DNA of 43,829 bases, taken from positions 1 through 43,829 of the forward strand of contig JAOTYV010000003.1 of assembly GCA_029861675.1 (NCBI GenBank), written 5' to 3'. The notes below the pieces were generated by a model. The model was not told where the DNA came from. It did not search any database and worked only from the letters and a program-made list of their open reading frames with translations. The translations under genes were made by a program, and so were the position numbers. Each line of letters starts with the position of its first letter. The first letter of the stretch is position 1. This DNA is from Alphaproteobacteria bacterium. Its GTDB lineage: Bacteria > Pseudomonadota > Alphaproteobacteria > UBA8366. Shown here in pieces: positions 41,776-43,829 of this stretch.

Positions 41776-42630
41776 TTAGTGCTCTCCTTCGCGCGCGGCG
41801 ACGAAGCGCAAGCCCTGCAACGCCGTGTTAAACCGCTCGTCCTTCCGGTCCGAATCGTAAATCATATGGACGCGGTGGTGGAATTGGGGCGTATCGGGCA
41901 CCTGATGAAGCCGTCCCTCGGAGACGGCGCGCTCGGTAAGCCGGCGCGGAAAATACCCGGCGCCGCCATTTTCAAGAATGTAATTCAGGCCAAAATGGCT
42001 GGGCGTTACGGTCAATGCCGGCGTATCGGCATTTGGGAAGGCATTGTCGTGATCCAACCGGAACGCGGTGCCCCAATCCACGAATACATAGGAGCGGTGC
42101 CCCGGCGTCGCGGTGCCTGTGCTGGTTGATACCATTACCAGTTCTTCATCCAGCAAAATCTCGACTTCGAGGCCCGAACGATGGGACGGCAAATACAGGA
42201 CTCCGATGTCGACGGAGCCTTCCGCCAGCCGTTGCATGAGCGAATCCGCCTGCATGACTTCGGCGCGGATCGCCACATCCGGCAATGAAGAGCGCATCCA
42301 AGGGATCCATTTCATCAATAATTGATCCCACAGCGTCATTTCCCCGCCGATGCTGATCATTGATTGAAAATCGGAAGGTATACCGACCTGCTGACGCGCT
42401 TGCTCCCAAACCCGGATCATGGTCTCGGCGGAGCTTTTGAACTTGGCGCCCGCCGTGGTGAGCGTCGTCCCCGTCTTGCTGCGCAAGAACAGCGGTTGGC
42501 CGAGCAGCTCCTCCAGCGTCTTGATGCGCGCGCTCACGGTCGATTGCGTCACATTCAGCGCCTTTGCGGCTTTGCCGAAATTTGCCGTCTCGGTAATTGT
42601 CAAAAACGTCCGTGCCAAGTCGACATCCAT
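41776..42630 (-). CDS. LysR family transcriptional regulator
   Basis: A 284-residue LysR-type regulator. The winged helix-turn-helix is at residues 1-60 (TFLTITETANFGKAAKALNVTQSTVSARIKTLEELLGQPLFLR), and the effector domain from about 90 (SIGGEMTLWDQLLMKWIPWMRSSLPDVAIRAEV). Effector unknown. Its usual divergent partner is missing: upstream lies a stretch of about 600 bp without a convincing gene. It may instead act on distant genes. It is 111 bp upstream of the aldolase, same strand, with no visible link. Confidence 0.92.
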   Translation of the reverse strand: MDVDLARTFLTITETANFGKAAKALNVTQSTVSARIKTLEELLGQPLFLRSKTGTTLTTAGAKFKSSAETMIRVWEQARQQVGIPSDFQSMISIGGEMTLWDQLLMKWIPWMRSSLPDVAIRAEVMQADSLMQRLAEGSVDIGVLYLPSHRSGLEVEILLDEELVMVSTSTGTATPGHRSYVFVDWGTAFRLDHDNAFPNADTPALTVTPSHFGLNYILENGGAGYFPRRLTERAVSEGRLHQVPDTPQFHHRVHMIYDSDRKDERFNTALQGLRFVAAREGEH

Positions 42631-43224
42631 TTGGGCAATCTCCCTAAATTATCTCCGCGCGGTGCGAATCCAATCCGTTCAAAGGCATTGCCGCAATCCG
42701 CATGCGCCATCGTCGTTCCCCGCATGCGATGCAGCACCGCAATCCGTCATATCATCCGGTCCGCAGTACCTCCCGGTAACATCTTGGTTACTTTCCACGA
42801 ATGATCGAGAAAACAGATTTTTAAAATTGGAAAAAACGATCCAAAAAAGCTAATCGTTTGGTCGGATGCCCGCGCCAACCAAATGACCGGCATTAAAAAG
42901 CTTTTTGCTAGGGTGCGGTACGATGCTATGGAACCGTTGCGGTATTCGGTTATATTTTTCACGGCAGTTGGGCCGAATCATAATCGATCCATCGGCAAAT
43001 ATGGGTAACGCAATCGTTACTGCGGGAATAATCTGGCCTGCTGTCTATCGGATCTATCGAACCTTTCGATGCCAGCGGTCCTCTTAAGATTGGATGGCAC
43101 TTAGCGACGTCGCGGACCGTCGTTTCGGCCGGTCGCCGGCTGCGATGGAATCCGTCGCTTCGCAGCGGCTGGTCGGATAAGATCGGCGGCAACGTAATTG
43201 CAATCGGGAGCGACACTCCAGCCC
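42631..43224. other. Long intergenic region without a convincing gene
   Basis: 594 bp, patchily AT-rich (for example 42780-42960) compared with its surroundings. Open frames of 60-85 codons exist on both strands, but none has a good ribosome site, recognisable domain or the window's codon look. An IS5 fragment lies about 560 bp further right. A decayed gene or an insertion footprint is possible, but I see no clear repeat or inverted repeat. Confidence 0.5.
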
Positions 43225-43710
43225 ATGTGGAATCTATTCGGTCAACGCCGCGCGATGGAAAAGGAAGTTTTCGAGACCTTGCGTCCCGGAGATTTGTACG
43301 GCGAAACGCATGGATCCGGCCGTCAGCCGGAAGAATTGCTGCGCTATATATTCCTGGCGAACGCCACGGGATTGACGTTTTTCCTGATCATGATTTCTGG
43401 GCTTGTGCGGGAGGCACAGGCATTTGCGGAATTCGTTTCGTCGGTTTGGTTGCTTGGGATGAGCACGGCAATCGCGATCGGGGCCTGGATCCTGTTCCGC
43501 CTGTCGCGCGCGCGCGAACGCGTGGCGCTCGGCCGAAGCCAGGGGGGTGGTGCCGATGGTGAAAGTGTCGAACAGCCGTCCGACGCTGTGATGCAGATCA
43601 TGAGGCGGGCCGCGGTGATGAAATTGCTGGCGTTTCGCGTGATGATCGTCTCGGGAATCGCGCTTTGCGTTGGCGTCTATCTTGGATTGAAGGGATTATT
43701 CCTGCTCTAG
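43225..43710 (+). CDS. Unknown membrane protein, three predicted helices
   Basis: A 161-residue protein with hydrophobic segments near residues 40-60 (FLANATGLTFFLIMISGLV), 68-90 (FVSSVWLLGMSTAIAIGAWILF) and 132-158 (LAFRVMIVSGIALCVGVYLGL). Between the second and third is a charged loop with Gly/Gln-rich GRSQGGGADGESVEQPSD. The start is uncertain: ATG at 43225 is chosen, but TTG at 43198 and ATG at 43255 lie in frame, and the GGGAG at 43206 is about 14 bases before 43225. I do not recognise the family. Confidence 0.65.
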   Translation: MWNLFGQRRAMEKEVFETLRPGDLYGETHGSGRQPEELLRYIFLANATGLTFFLIMISGLVREAQAFAEFVSSVWLLGMSTAIAIGAWILFRLSRARERVALGRSQGGGADGESVEQPSDAVMQIMRRAAVMKLLAFRVMIVSGIALCVGVYLGLKGLFLL

Positions 43711-43783
43711 GTCACATACTCATTAACGTGATTCCCAAACGGACAGAATTGTGATTCAAATTCCTCGTGAGAGGAGTTTGGCA

Positions 43784-43829
43784 ATGGCACGATTTGATTT
43801 AACGGATTTTGAGTGGTCGGTGATCCAAC
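43784..43829 (+). mobile_element. IS5-family transposase, N-terminal fragment at window edge
   Basis: The last 46 bases encode MARFDLTDFEWSVIQ, the characteristic start of IS5-family (IS427/IS1031-group) transposases. GAGAGGAG lies about eight bases before the ATG. The gene continues beyond the window. The left end of the element should lie in the 70 bp between 43711 and 43783; I cannot fix its inverted repeat without the other end. Confidence 0.75.

Overview
The window is GC-rich, gene-dense chromosome from an alphaproteobacterium, most likely of the Rhodospirillales type. The lineage call rests on markers largely confined to Alphaproteobacteria: an RcdA-like DUF1465 protein, a TrcR-like DUF1013 protein, COQ9, DUF1192, two YdcH/DUF465 proteins, a zinc-free L31 and an apparent ROSE RNA thermometer before an Hsp20 gene. 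No rRNA, tRNA, CRISPR array or prophage was seen. The only clear insertion sequence is the first codons of an IS5-family transposase at the right edge.

Layout. 1-2.8 kb: peptide deformylase (cut by the edge), COQ9, and purE-purK on the minus strand. 2.9-8.4 kb: an ScfR/RamB-like regulator divergent from isocitrate lyase across an AT-rich, repeat-bearing control region, then 6-phosphofructokinase with a TIGR02444 gene, flanked on both sides by small DUF465 genes. 8.5-17.6 kb: a class III CoA-transferase, a cytochrome c gene broken by an in-frame TAG, a Tat-exported molybdenum hydroxylase with its 2Fe-2S partner, and two divergent acyl-CoA synthetases (the second is PrpE). A 107-bp MITE-like repeat occurs twice here, each time at the 3' end of a plus-strand gene. 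17.6-21.5 kb: cell-cycle and housekeeping genes (TrcR-like, DUF1192, Hsp20, RcdA-like, L31) and a possible small RNA with a very strong terminator. 21.5-23.6 kb: an arsR-arsI-acr3 arsenic operon.

23.7-32.3 kb looks like an accessory catabolic region: an alpha/beta hydrolase with Thr in place of the nucleophile Ser, a cytochrome c/Vgb-like propeller fusion, two luciferase-like monooxygenases, a tandem SDR pair, a cupin, a split two-gene ThDP enzyme and a fumarylacetoacetase-family hydrolase. The substrate cannot be read from sequence. 32.3-38.5 kb: a small membrane protein, an MsbA-like ABC exporter, and a three-gene envelope-motor-like operon (Pro-rich OmpA-like protein, MotA/ExbB-like channel, coiled-coil MotB-like protein). 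38.6-42.6 kb is housekeeping: inositol monophosphatase, EF-P, ThiE, class I aldolase and a LysR regulator. The right end has a stretch of about 600 bp without a convincing gene, an unknown membrane protein and the IS5 fragment.

Functional links. ScfR, isocitrate lyase, PrpE, the second acyl-CoA synthetase and the CoA-transferase suggest growth on acetate, propionate and other short acids. Pfk and the aldolase suggest a complete upper glycolytic pathway. The best leads for new biology are the motor-like operon, the catabolic cluster with its split ThDP enzyme, the 107-bp repeat family and the predicted RNA elements. All identifications come from reading motifs by eye; no database search was run.
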